The notes under the pieces were generated by a model. The model was given only the letters and a program-made list of their open reading frames with translations, had not been told where the DNA came from and ran no database searches. Below, piece after piece: positions 1 to 5,968 of a DNA stretch of 13,734 nt (its first letter is position 1; every line of letters starts with the position of its first letter). The translations under genes and the position numbers were made by a program. This DNA is from Clostridia bacterium (GTDB lineage: Bacteria > Bacillota > Clostridia > Christensenellales > Borkfalkiaceae), in assembly GCA_021205485.1 (NCBI GenBank), contig JAJPXK010000133.1:1-13734 (forward strand). Reading direction: 5' to 3'.

Positions 1-693
1 TTCCAAAAGGGCGTTCAGGCGGGAATCGGTTTTTGCGGCAAAGTATTCCCTTAAAAGCCGCAGGGCCTTAAGCGCGCCGCCGGGCGTAGCCTCGCCGCCT
101 TTGCCGAGCGCCGCCGATATGCAGCCGTAAGTTACGCCGCTTACGCCCGCCCCGTCGCCGCAATCCCAGCAGGTGAACATACCCGAATTAAAGTCAAAGC
201 GAAGCTTATCCCGCCCTGAAAGGTCGGCGCCGCACACGCCGCATCCGCTCAAAGAAAATCCGTACCCCGAAAGGGCCAGAGATTTTATCAAAAAACTTAC
301 AAGGGCCAGCCCCTCGTCGCCCGTACACATATCCGAGAGGGTTTTTACGCAGAGGGAAAAAAGTTCCACCGCGGCGTCCTCTTCAAATGTGAGCGCGTTT
401 ACCGCCTCGCACAGCGCCGAGGCCGCGTAAAACTTATTTATGTCGCACCGCAGGTCGTAAAAACTTTCGCTTTCCGACGCGTTGATTACGGTATATCTGC
501 CGCCCTTTTGCGAAAGTATGTATTCGGCGAAGCAAAAAGGCTGAGCTGCGAATTTAAGCTTCGCCCCCGCCTTTTTAACCCCCTTTATGCCCGCGGATAT
601 CTTGCCGCGTTCGGCAGAAAAAAGGGTGAGAATTTTGTCGTTTTCGCCGTAATCTGCCGCCCTTATCATAAGGGCGTTAACCTTAATTTCCAT
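1..693 (-). CDS. recO: DNA repair protein RecO, 3' end cut by the window edge
   Basis: RecO is a recombination mediator of the RecFOR pathway that helps load RecA on SSB-coated single-stranded DNA. Reading the minus strand from the ATG at 691-693 gives 231 codons open to base 1 with no stop. The start MEIKVNALMIRAADYGENDK followed by ILTLFSAERGKISAGIKG is the RecO N-terminal OB-fold signature. A zinc-finger cysteine set follows: C151-x2-C154 and C175-x2-C178. Family members are about 240-260 residues, so only a short C-terminal tail is missing. The start is fixed by an in-frame TAA three codons upstream (700-702). No clear Shine-Dalgarno is visible; the 55 nt after yqzL are GC-rich and palindromic. 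It is the last visible gene of the operon, 55 nt after yqzL. Identification is firm; the exact C-terminus is unseen. Confidence 0.95.
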   Translation of the reverse strand, partial: MEIKVNALMIRAADYGENDKILTLFSAERGKISAGIKGVKKAGAKLKFAAQPFCFAEYILSQKGGRYTVINASESESFYDLRCDINKFYAASALCEAVNALTFEEDAAVELFSLCVKTLSDMCTGDEGLALVSFLIKSLALSGYGFSLSGCGVCGADLSGRDKLRFDFNSGMFTCWDCGDGAGVSGVTYGCISAALGKGGEATPGGALKALRLLREYFAAKTDSRLNALLE

Positions 694-748
694 GTGTTTT
701 TATCGCCGCGGCGGCCATAAGGCGGCCCCTGAAAGGCCTTGCCGTAAA

Positions 749-853
749 TTATCGCTTGCCGCTAAGTTCTTTGTACAGCATATAGTAGCTGACCCTGCCC
801 GTCTTTTCAAACATTTTCCACGCAAGCTCGGCCGCGTCCCTGTCTTTTTCCAT
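749..853 (-). CDS. yqzL: YqzL-family microprotein (34 aa)
   Basis: A very short gene between era and recO, easily missed because of its length. Translation from the ATG at 851-853 starts MEKDRDAAELAWKMFEKTGR, continues VSYYMLYKELSGKR and ends at TAA 749-751. The core W-x-M-F-x-x-T-G-x-V-x-x-Y-x-L-Y-K-E-L is the YqzL family pattern. In Bacillus subtilis yqzL sits at exactly this place, between era and recO, and encodes a protein of under 50 residues of unknown function. A Shine-Dalgarno-like AGGGGGTGA lies at about 861-869, a good distance from the ATG. The gene begins 46 nt after the era stop and ends 55 nt before recO. Sequence pattern, ribosome site and neighbours all agree. Function is not known and I do not infer one. 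Confidence 0.87.
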   Translation of the reverse strand: MEKDRDAAELAWKMFEKTGRVSYYMLYKELSGKR

Positions 854-899
854 AACGCCGTCACCCCCTATAACAGGATGTGTAACGCGGGAAAAATTA

Positions 900-1790
900 T
901 CAGTCTTTTTTTATGTCGTAGCCGAAATCTTTTACTAGCCCCGGCCTGTCGCGCCAGTCTTCCTTTACCTTTACGTAGGTGGTTAAAAAGACCTTGGCCC
1001 CTAAAAATTTTTCCATATCCTGCCTGGCGAACGAGGATACTTCCTTTATAGCCCTGCCCTGTTTGCCTATGAGTATGGCCTTGTGAGAGGCCTTTTCGCA
1101 GATTATGTCAAGGTTTATGTCGTACACGCCGTTGTCGTTCTTTCTGAACGTATTCACCACTACCGCTATGCCGTGAGGGACCTCTTTGTCGAACTTTAAA
1201 AGTATCTTTTCCCTCATAATTTCGGCGATCATAAACTTTTCGCTTTTATCCGAAACAATGTCGTCCTCTATAACCTTTTCCCCTTCGGGCATGGCCGCGG
1301 CCAGAGCCTTTTCCAGAGCCGCCATATTTGTGCCCTTTCGGGCCGAAACGGGGTACACGTCGCAGTCTATGCCAGCTTCGTACAGCTTTTTCGCGTCTTC
1401 GGCAATATTTTCCTTAGGCATAATGTCTATCTTTGTATAGGCTATTATCATAGGAATTTTAAGCGAAAAATACTTCTTCATAAGAAGAATATCGCTTTCG
1501 GAAATCCCGCCGTGGCCGTCGTGGACGAACATTATAAGGTCTACGTCCCTCGCCGCGAGCTCGGTGGTCTTCATCATCAGATCGGTAAGGTACGTCTTGC
1601 TCTTGTAAATCCCCGGGGTGTCCACAAAAACAAGCTGGTATTCGCTCTTTGTAAGTATGCCTAAAACGGCGTCCCTCGTGGTCTGCGGCTTAGGGGATAC
1701 TATGCTCACCTTTTCGCCTACAAGCACGTTTATAAGCGTGCTTTTGCCCGCGTTCGCCTTGCCTATAACGCCGATAAATCCGCTTCTCAT
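900..1790 (-). CDS. era: GTPase Era, 16S rRNA-binding ribosome assembly factor
   Basis: Era binds the 3' end of 16S rRNA and acts as a GTP-driven checkpoint in 30S maturation. The 296 residues match the family length. The GTPase domain comes first: G1 GKANAGKST (10-18), G2 PQTTRD (35-40), G3 DTPG (57-60), G4 TKID (119-122) and G5 SAR (149-151). A C-terminal KH domain follows with the RNA-binding loop IGKQG (241-245) and the late WRDRPG segment (279-284). G4 is unusual: Thr replaces the usual Asn of NKxD (ACA codon, 1434-1436). TKxD is the normal form in some other GTPases such as EngB, so guanine recognition is probably kept. The ATG start has a good Shine-Dalgarno, AGAGGT, which overlaps the ybeY stop codon; the gap is only 2 nt, so translation is probably coupled. 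Confidence 0.98.
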   Translation of the reverse strand: MRSGFIGVIGKANAGKSTLINVLVGEKVSIVSPKPQTTRDAVLGILTKSEYQLVFVDTPGIYKSKTYLTDLMMKTTELAARDVDLIMFVHDGHGGISESDILLMKKYFSLKIPMIIAYTKIDIMPKENIAEDAKKLYEAGIDCDVYPVSARKGTNMAALEKALAAAMPEGEKVIEDDIVSDKSEKFMIAEIMREKILLKFDKEVPHGIAVVVNTFRKNDNGVYDINLDIICEKASHKAILIGKQGRAIKEVSSFARQDMEKFLGAKVFLTTYVKVKEDWRDRPGLVKDFGYDIKKD

Positions 1791-1792
1791 AT

Positions 1793-2257
1793 TTACCTCT
1801 CAATTCCAGATTTTGCTAAAATTCTCTCTTCCTTTTCTCTCATAACCTTTTTGTCTTCCTCGTTTTCGTGGTCGTAGCCTAAAAGATGGCACAATCCGTG
1901 CACGGCGAGGTAGTTAAGCTCCCTTTCGTAGCTGTGGCCGTACTCCTCGGCCTGCTCTTTTGCCCGCTTTTCGCATATGGCTATCGAGCCTATAGACAGC
2001 CTTTTGTCCTCGCCGATATCGTAGGGAAAATCGGCTTTCTTTATCTTTACGCCGAAAATCCCGTCCAGGGCGGGGAAAGAGAGAACGTCGGTAACGGCGT
2101 CTTTATTTCTGAACCTGTTGTTTAAGCTTTTAATTTCTTCCTCGCCGCAGAGAATGATCTCCGCCGACAGAGACACGTCGGAAGAAAACTCCCCTTTAAA
2201 GGCCTTTTCTATGTGCGAAAAATCAAATTGGTCGCAATATATACGCAAATTAATCAT
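1793..2257 (-). CDS. ybeY: Endoribonuclease YbeY (rRNA maturation factor)
   Basis: YbeY is a zinc-dependent single-strand RNase involved in 16S rRNA 3'-end maturation and 70S quality control, acting in the cytoplasm. The 154-residue protein carries the family metal site H120-x3-H124-x5-H130 in HGLCHLLGYDHENEED, and the upstream conserved block NNRFRNKDAVTDVLSFP (46-62) with the conserved Arg50. Length is typical. It lies 66 nt after pgpH, a gap holding a strong hairpin, and 2 nt before era. No strong Shine-Dalgarno is visible upstream (TTGGTAATAATTT then ATG). Linkage with phoH and era is standard for this family and fits a joint role in rRNA processing. In Bacillus, dgkA and cdd sit between ybeY and era; here they are absent. 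Confidence 0.97.
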   Translation of the reverse strand: MINLRIYCDQFDFSHIEKAFKGEFSSDVSLSAEIILCGEEEIKSLNNRFRNKDAVTDVLSFPALDGIFGVKIKKADFPYDIGEDKRLSIGSIAICEKRAKEQAEEYGHSYERELNYLAVHGLCHLLGYDHENEEDKKVMREKEERILAKSGIER

Positions 2258-2277
2258 AAATTATTACCAAAATATTT

Positions 2278-2319
2278 GGCGGCTATAACGGCGAAAAGCC
2301 GAGATAACCGCCTTTTTTT
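2278..2319 (+). terminator. Hairpin in the pgpH-ybeY gap, terminator-like on the plus strand
   Basis: GGCGG (2278-2282) pairs with CCGCC (2308-2312). An inner stem CGGC/GCCG (2289-2292 with 2298-2301) closes a GAAAA loop, and three more A-T pairs lie between the stems. Seven T residues follow on the plus strand (2313-2319), which makes a textbook intrinsic terminator in the plus direction. No plus-strand gene is present. On the minus strand, where the operon is transcribed, the hairpin is followed only by AAATATTTTGG, so it is probably not a full terminator. It may instead slow polymerase, stabilise the pgpH mRNA end or mark a processing point. The structure is seen directly; its role is inferred. 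Confidence 0.6.
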
Positions 2320-2323
2320 AAGT

Positions 2324-3775
2324 TTAATGCCTTTTGCTTACCTTTAACTTAGGATAAGCTATCCTTGAATGGTATACGCCCGTAAGCTGCGAAACTATGG
2401 TGAGCTTTATAGTGGTTAATTCGCCCATAGTGATGGAGCAATTTTCAAACTGGTCCATATCCAGCCTTTCTTCGATAAGGTTGCGGACCAACTCCTCTAC
2501 CTTTTCGGGCGAACGGTTAGTGAGCGAACGCGAAGCCGCCTCGGCCGCGTCGGCAATCATAACTATCGCGGCTATCTTTGTTTCGGGCGCGGGGCCCGCA
2601 TAGGAATAATTGGCGATATTCAGCTCGCCGTCAGACATTTTAAGGGCCTTGGCGTAGAAATATTTTATCGGCATCGTGCCGTGATGCTGTATGGCGATAT
2701 CCGCAAAATATTCGGGCAGGTGAGCCTTTTTGATGAGCGCCGCGCCGTCGCGGGTGTGCGAACGTATTATATCCACCGAAAGTTCGGGGGTGATTTCGTC
2801 GTGCATGTTGTGGTCGGTCTGGTTTTCGGTGAACATCTCGGGGTTTTTAAGCTTGCCTACGTCGTGGTAGTAAGCCGCCGCCCTCGCAAGCTCGCTGTCC
2901 TCGCCTATGGCCTGCGCGCACGTTTCGGAAATCTGCGCCACAACCATTGTATGGTGATAGGTGCCCGGAGCCACCCTTTTAAGCCGCTTTATAAGCTTGG
3001 CCTGGTCGGAAGTAAGCTCCCTGAGCCTGAACACCGTAAGTTCGGAGAATATAACTTCAAACAGCGGCAGCAGGAACATATACAGGAGGACAGAGAAGAA
3101 CGAACCTAACGCCCCGTACAGGAAGTATATAAGCGTACCAGCGATATCTTCGGCGGTGAGCACCTCTAAAAGGCCTATTATAATCTCTATAGGTATAAGC
3201 AGGGCGAAGGCGACAAGCACAGAACCTATCCTTGTTTTTATGCGGGGCATTATGAAAATCGCCACCATGCCCGTGCAGAAGGTAAGTATCAGAAAGTTAT
3301 AACTTTCGTTGGCGGTAAGACCCGTTACGCTTGTAAAATTGTCGAGTATAAACATCTGCAAAGCGTAAATTATATTGATAAATATAGCCTCGCGTCTGCC
3401 GAAAAGCGTTACGCTCATAAGGGCGAGGAATGCCACGGGGCGGGCGGCGGGACTTACGAATTTACCTATGATATAGGTAAACACTATGGCCAGAAGAAGT
3501 ATTAAAAATATCTCTGTAACCTTGCCCGCGTACAGAATGTACTTCTTGTTTTCAAAGTAGAAATAGAAATACATTATGCCCGAAAGTATAAGATACGAAA
3601 CGCTTACCAGCACAAGGCGCATCACGTTTTCGTCCTCTTGCAGGTAGGAAGAAAGCCCTCCGCCTACGTTTATTACCATCATCAGCAGGATTACGCCGAA
3701 CAGAACCGCCGTACAGATTACGTACATTACGGCGCCCGCCGCGTAAGATCCCTTGGTTTGTTTATTCTTTTTCAC
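2324..3775 (-). CDS. pgpH: Short PgpH-type 7TM-HD c-di-AMP phosphodiesterase lacking the extracytoplasmic domain
   Basis: PgpH (YqfF) family proteins are membrane HD-domain enzymes that degrade cyclic di-AMP. This one has 483 residues: a membrane segment at about 10-36, a loop of only about 12 residues, a second segment at 52-75, further hydrophobic segments to about 244, then a cytoplasmic HD domain. The HD metal ligands are present: H275 in GTYHHTMVV, H304-D305 in YYHDVGK, H340, H364/H365 in IQHHGT and D409 in MIADAAEAASR. Characterised homologues are about 700 residues, with a large extracytoplasmic 7TMR-HDED region between the first two membrane segments; that region is missing here with the frame intact. 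The start is GTG (3773-3775), overlapping phoH by 14 nt, with AGGAG inside phoH about 14 nt upstream. Family assignment is firm; c-di-AMP as substrate is inferred from homologues. Confidence 0.93.
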   Translation of the reverse strand: MKKNKQTKGSYAAGAVMYVICTAVLFGVILLMMVINVGGGLSSYLQEDENVMRLVLVSVSYLILSGIMYFYFYFENKKYILYAGKVTEIFLILLLAIVFTYIIGKFVSPAARPVAFLALMSVTLFGRREAIFINIIYALQMFILDNFTSVTGLTANESYNFLILTFCTGMVAIFIMPRIKTRIGSVLVAFALLIPIEIIIGLLEVLTAEDIAGTLIYFLYGALGSFFSVLLYMFLLPLFEVIFSELTVFRLRELTSDQAKLIKRLKRVAPGTYHHTMVVAQISETCAQAIGEDSELARAAAYYHDVGKLKNPEMFTENQTDHNMHDEITPELSVDIIRSHTRDGAALIKKAHLPEYFADIAIQHHGTMPIKYFYAKALKMSDGELNIANYSYAGPAPETKIAAIVMIADAAEAASRSLTNRSPEKVEELVRNLIEERLDMDQFENCSITMGELTTIKLTIVSQLTGVYHSRIAYPKLKVSKRH

Positions 3776-4748
3776 CGTTTATGCTTTGGCTCCTTTTACT
3801 GTCTTGTTCGTACGCGCGCACTATCTTCATTACAAGAGGGTGCCTCACTACGTCTTTATCCGTAAGGTTACAAACGGCTATGCCGTCTATCCCTTTAAGT
3901 ACCTTTGTCGCATGCACAAGCCCGCTTTTTTTGCCTTCGGGCAGGTCAATCTGCGTAATGTCGCCCGTTATAACCATGCGGCTTCCGTCGCCTATACGGG
4001 TTAAAAACATCTTCATCTGTTCGCGGGTGGCGTTCTGAGCTTCGTCCAATATGATAAACGCATTGGAAAGGGTGCGGCCCCTCATATAGGCGAGCGGAGC
4101 GATCTCTATTACTCCCCGTTCCATCAGCTTTGTGTACGTCTCAAGCCCTAACATCTCCTGCAAAGCGTCGTACAACGGCCTTAAATACGGGTCTACCTTG
4201 GTCTGCAGATCGCCCGGAAGAAAGCCGAGCTTCTCGCCCGCCTCCACCGCGGGGCGGGTAAGAATGATACGCTCCACCTGTTTTGTCTTTAAAGCCTTTA
4301 CGGCGAGGCATACGGCGAGGTAGGTTTTTCCCGTGCCCGCAGGGCCTACGCCGAACACAACCGTATCCTTTTTGATGCAGTCTACGTACTTCTTCTGCCC
4401 TACGGTCTTGCATTTTATCGGCTTTCCGCGGAAAGTGACGGCTACAGCGCTGCCCGAAAGTTTTAAAATATCCTTCGCCCTGCCCTCTTTGGCGAGTTCT
4501 ATGCAGTAAAGCACGCGGCTTTTATCCACGCTTTCGCCCTCGCCCGCAAGTTCTACAAGGCTCTCCAAAACGTCGGCTGCGGCGTTTACGCCCTCTTCGC
4601 CGCCGCAAACGGAGATATCTATCCCGTCCACCGAAAGGGTTACGCCAAGCTCATGCGATATTAAATTGGCGTTCTCGTCAAAATTGCCGAGGACCTTCTG
4701 AAGTATGTCCACCGTGCGGGTGGCAACTTGTCTTTTGATATCTGCCAT
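3762..4748 (-). CDS. phoH: PhoH-family ATPase (PhoH-like protein)
   Basis: A cytoplasmic P-loop ATPase of the PhoH family, related to the helicase core and thought to act in RNA metabolism; its exact reaction is unsettled. In 328 residues there are an N-terminal region of about 110 residues, Walker A GPAGTGKT (135-142), the family segment TRPAVEAGEKLGFLPGD (164-180), Walker B FIILDEAQ (231-238), the MVITGD motif (258-263) and a late conserved Arg in VVRHPLV (301-307). Length is typical. The gene starts 3 nt after the yqfD stop and overlaps pgpH by 14 nt, so it lies mid-operon and is probably translationally coupled. No Shine-Dalgarno is obvious upstream of the ATG (GATTAAACT then ATG). The phoH-ybeY neighbourhood is widely conserved and supports an RNA-related role. 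Confidence 0.97.
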   Translation of the reverse strand: MADIKRQVATRTVDILQKVLGNFDENANLISHELGVTLSVDGIDISVCGGEEGVNAAADVLESLVELAGEGESVDKSRVLYCIELAKEGRAKDILKLSGSAVAVTFRGKPIKCKTVGQKKYVDCIKKDTVVFGVGPAGTGKTYLAVCLAVKALKTKQVERIILTRPAVEAGEKLGFLPGDLQTKVDPYLRPLYDALQEMLGLETYTKLMERGVIEIAPLAYMRGRTLSNAFIILDEAQNATREQMKMFLTRIGDGSRMVITGDITQIDLPEGKKSGLVHATKVLKGIDGIAVCNLTDKDVVRHPLVMKIVRAYEQDSKRSQSINGEKE

Positions 4749-4751
4749 AGT

Positions 4752-5642
4752 TTAATCGAAATTTATGCTTATTGTGTGCAAATGCGTAAAATTTACAGTA
4801 TATATCACCCCGTCGGCCACAGTTTTTATTGTAACCGAACGGGAAATAATTTCGTCGTTTTCGGCGTAAAGCATTACAGAGGCGTACGCCCCGTCAAGGC
4901 TCTGCTCGCTCTCCTCTTCAAAAAATACGCTTAAAACGGAATTTACTTCTATTTCGGCGTAACCCGCGGCGAGGCAGCTCGCCTTTTCTTCGCCGCAGTA
5001 AGCCCCTATAAGCAAATCCCCCTTTTTTACCTCGTCGCCCTCTTTAACCTCGGCCGTGCCGCATACGGCGGCGATTTTAGCAATACGGCCGTTTACGTCC
5101 GAATATAGCGAAGAATAATCCGCCGTTTTACCGCTCTCCTTTTGAACCTGCACGTCTATATACAGTACGCTCCCGCTTTTTTTCGCCGAACAGAAAGTTA
5201 CGCAGGGCAGGGCCATCACCTCGGCGATAAGCGAAGGCTCGTCTATGCCCCTGTAAATGCGGTAAGGGCTTACGCCTAAAGAGTATACTATGGCGAGAAC
5301 CTCGTTTTCAAGGTAGCCGCCAGAACCCGTAACGCATATCTTAAACAAAAAGCTGTTTGATGCCGCGGCGCAGACGGCAAAAAGCATAGCGCCTAAAATC
5401 AGGCAGGGGCGGGCGAACGCCAGTTTTATAAGGCGTTTTCGCTTGCTGTTTTGCTTTACAATTACATTATAACACGGGTGTGCGAAAATTGCAAAAACTT
5501 TTTTAATATAATTATCGGCGACTTCAAATGTAAAATAAGCCCCCTCTTTTACACAGTTGTACACGGGGATATCTGCCCTTTTAAGCTTGCCTAAGGCCTG
5601 GACGGGCGAGGCGGTGACGCATATTTTACTCAGATTTTTCAA
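4752..5642 (-). CDS. yqfD: YqfD-like sporulation protein, shorter than usual
   Basis: A YqfD-family membrane protein. In Bacillus subtilis yqfD is a sporulation gene read in the mother cell; its biochemical role is unknown. The 296 residues show an N-terminal alpha/beta region (7-60) containing ADIPVYN, a basic patch NSKRKR (65-70), one membrane segment (about 79-101) with FKICVTGSGGY just after it, the family segment SLGVSPYRIYRGID (121-134), and a hairpin-like motif NGRIAKI with VKEGDEVKKGDLLIG (184-213). B. subtilis YqfD is close to 400 residues, so about 100, mostly C-terminal, are missing, though the frame ends cleanly. The start is TTG (5640-5642), with GGGGTG as ribosome site inside yqfC; it overlaps yqfC by 17 nt. 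Assignment rests on motif order and neighbours. Confidence 0.86.
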   Translation of the reverse strand: MKNLSKICVTASPVQALGKLKRADIPVYNCVKEGAYFTFEVADNYIKKVFAIFAHPCYNVIVKQNSKRKRLIKLAFARPCLILGAMLFAVCAAASNSFLFKICVTGSGGYLENEVLAIVYSLGVSPYRIYRGIDEPSLIAEVMALPCVTFCSAKKSGSVLYIDVQVQKESGKTADYSSLYSDVNGRIAKIAAVCGTAEVKEGDEVKKGDLLIGAYCGEEKASCLAAGYAEIEVNSVLSVFFEEESEQSLDGAYASVMLYAENDEIISRSVTIKTVADGVIYTVNFTHLHTISINFD

Positions 5643-5880
5643 TTTGCACCCCGCATATGCCGCCTTTAATTATTAAATCGCCCTGAAAATACTCGGCGAC
5701 GGAGAGGTTTTCGCCCGTAACCGCCAAAAGATTTTTGCCGATTATCAGGGTAATTTTTTGGCTTGAGAGGGTCGCCACCCCCTTTACGCCCTTAAAATAG
5801 GCGTATTCGCCTATGCAGACGGTAAAGGCCGCAGAGCCGTCCGCCCCTATCTGCGCCAAAAGCTGTTCAATCAAATTCAT
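5626..5880 (-). CDS. yqfC: YqfC-like sporulation protein (YabP/YqfC family)
   Basis: An 84-residue protein of the YabP/YqfC type, a small beta-rich family linked to sporulation; the molecular role is unknown. The sequence is a run of short strands: FTVCIGEYAYFKGVKGVATL, then SQKITLIIGKNLLAVTGENL, then a closing DLIIKGGICGVQIE. This fits the family layout, in which a final I-x-G-x-I-x-x-I element ends the domain. It is the first gene of the operon and overlaps yqfD by 17 nt, matching the conserved yqfC-yqfD order. No Shine-Dalgarno is seen before the ATG (CATACATTTAATAT then ATG), which is odd for a first gene. An alternative start is not convincing because the domain begins about residue 17. 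Confidence 0.86.
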   Translation of the reverse strand: MNLIEQLLAQIGADGSAAFTVCIGEYAYFKGVKGVATLSSQKITLIIGKNLLAVTGENLSVAEYFQGDLIIKGGICGVQIEKSE

Positions 5881-5886
5881 ATATTA

Positions 5887-5894
5887 AATGTATG
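5887..5894 (-). promoter_or_regulatory. Possible sigma-E-like -10 element before yqfC
   Basis: On the minus strand the octamer CATACATT lies 6 nt before the yqfC ATG. It matches the sigma-E -10 pattern CATACAMT at seven of eight positions. No good -35 is present at the right distance (TTATAAATT is the nearest). Transcription from it would begin almost at the ATG and give a leaderless mRNA, which would fit the absence of a Shine-Dalgarno. B. subtilis yqfCD is known as a sigma-E target. No convincing sigma-A promoter is visible in the 88 nt between the two transcription units. Weak evidence from one short match. Confidence 0.25.
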
Positions 5895-5925
5895 CAGGAA
5901 CGACATAATTTATAAGGTAAAAACT

Positions 5926-5954
5926 TTAAAAGGCGGGCATTGCCCGCCTTTTAA
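5926..5954 (-). terminator. Rho-independent terminator of the giant gene (symmetric)
   Basis: AAAAGGCGGGC (5928-5938) pairs perfectly with GCCCGCCTTTT (5942-5952) around a 3-nt loop; the outer TT/AA extends the symmetry. On the minus strand it begins 15 nt past the giant gene's stop and is followed by TTTTAAAGTTTTT, a proper U-rich tail. On the plus strand it is followed by TTTTAAAATT, so it could act in both directions. It separates the giant gene from the yqfC operon. Confidence 0.88.
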
Positions 5955-5968
5955 AATTATAAATATTG

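Noticed and set aside
173..720. Plus-strand open frames over recO
   Set aside because: They are antisense to a clear RecO with an intact zinc-finger cysteine set; the translations resemble nothing known.
694..748. GC-rich palindromes and a GGCCGCC direct repeat between yqzL and recO, considered as a terminator or operator
   Set aside because: The palindromes lack a loop and a T-run on the coding strand, and the 7-bp direct repeat is short in a GC-rich context. At most it lowers recO translation.
4141..4413. 90-codon minus-strand frame inside phoH
   Set aside because: It is an alternate frame of phoH with an Arg/Gly-rich sequence and no family pattern; phoH itself has all its motifs in the proper frame.
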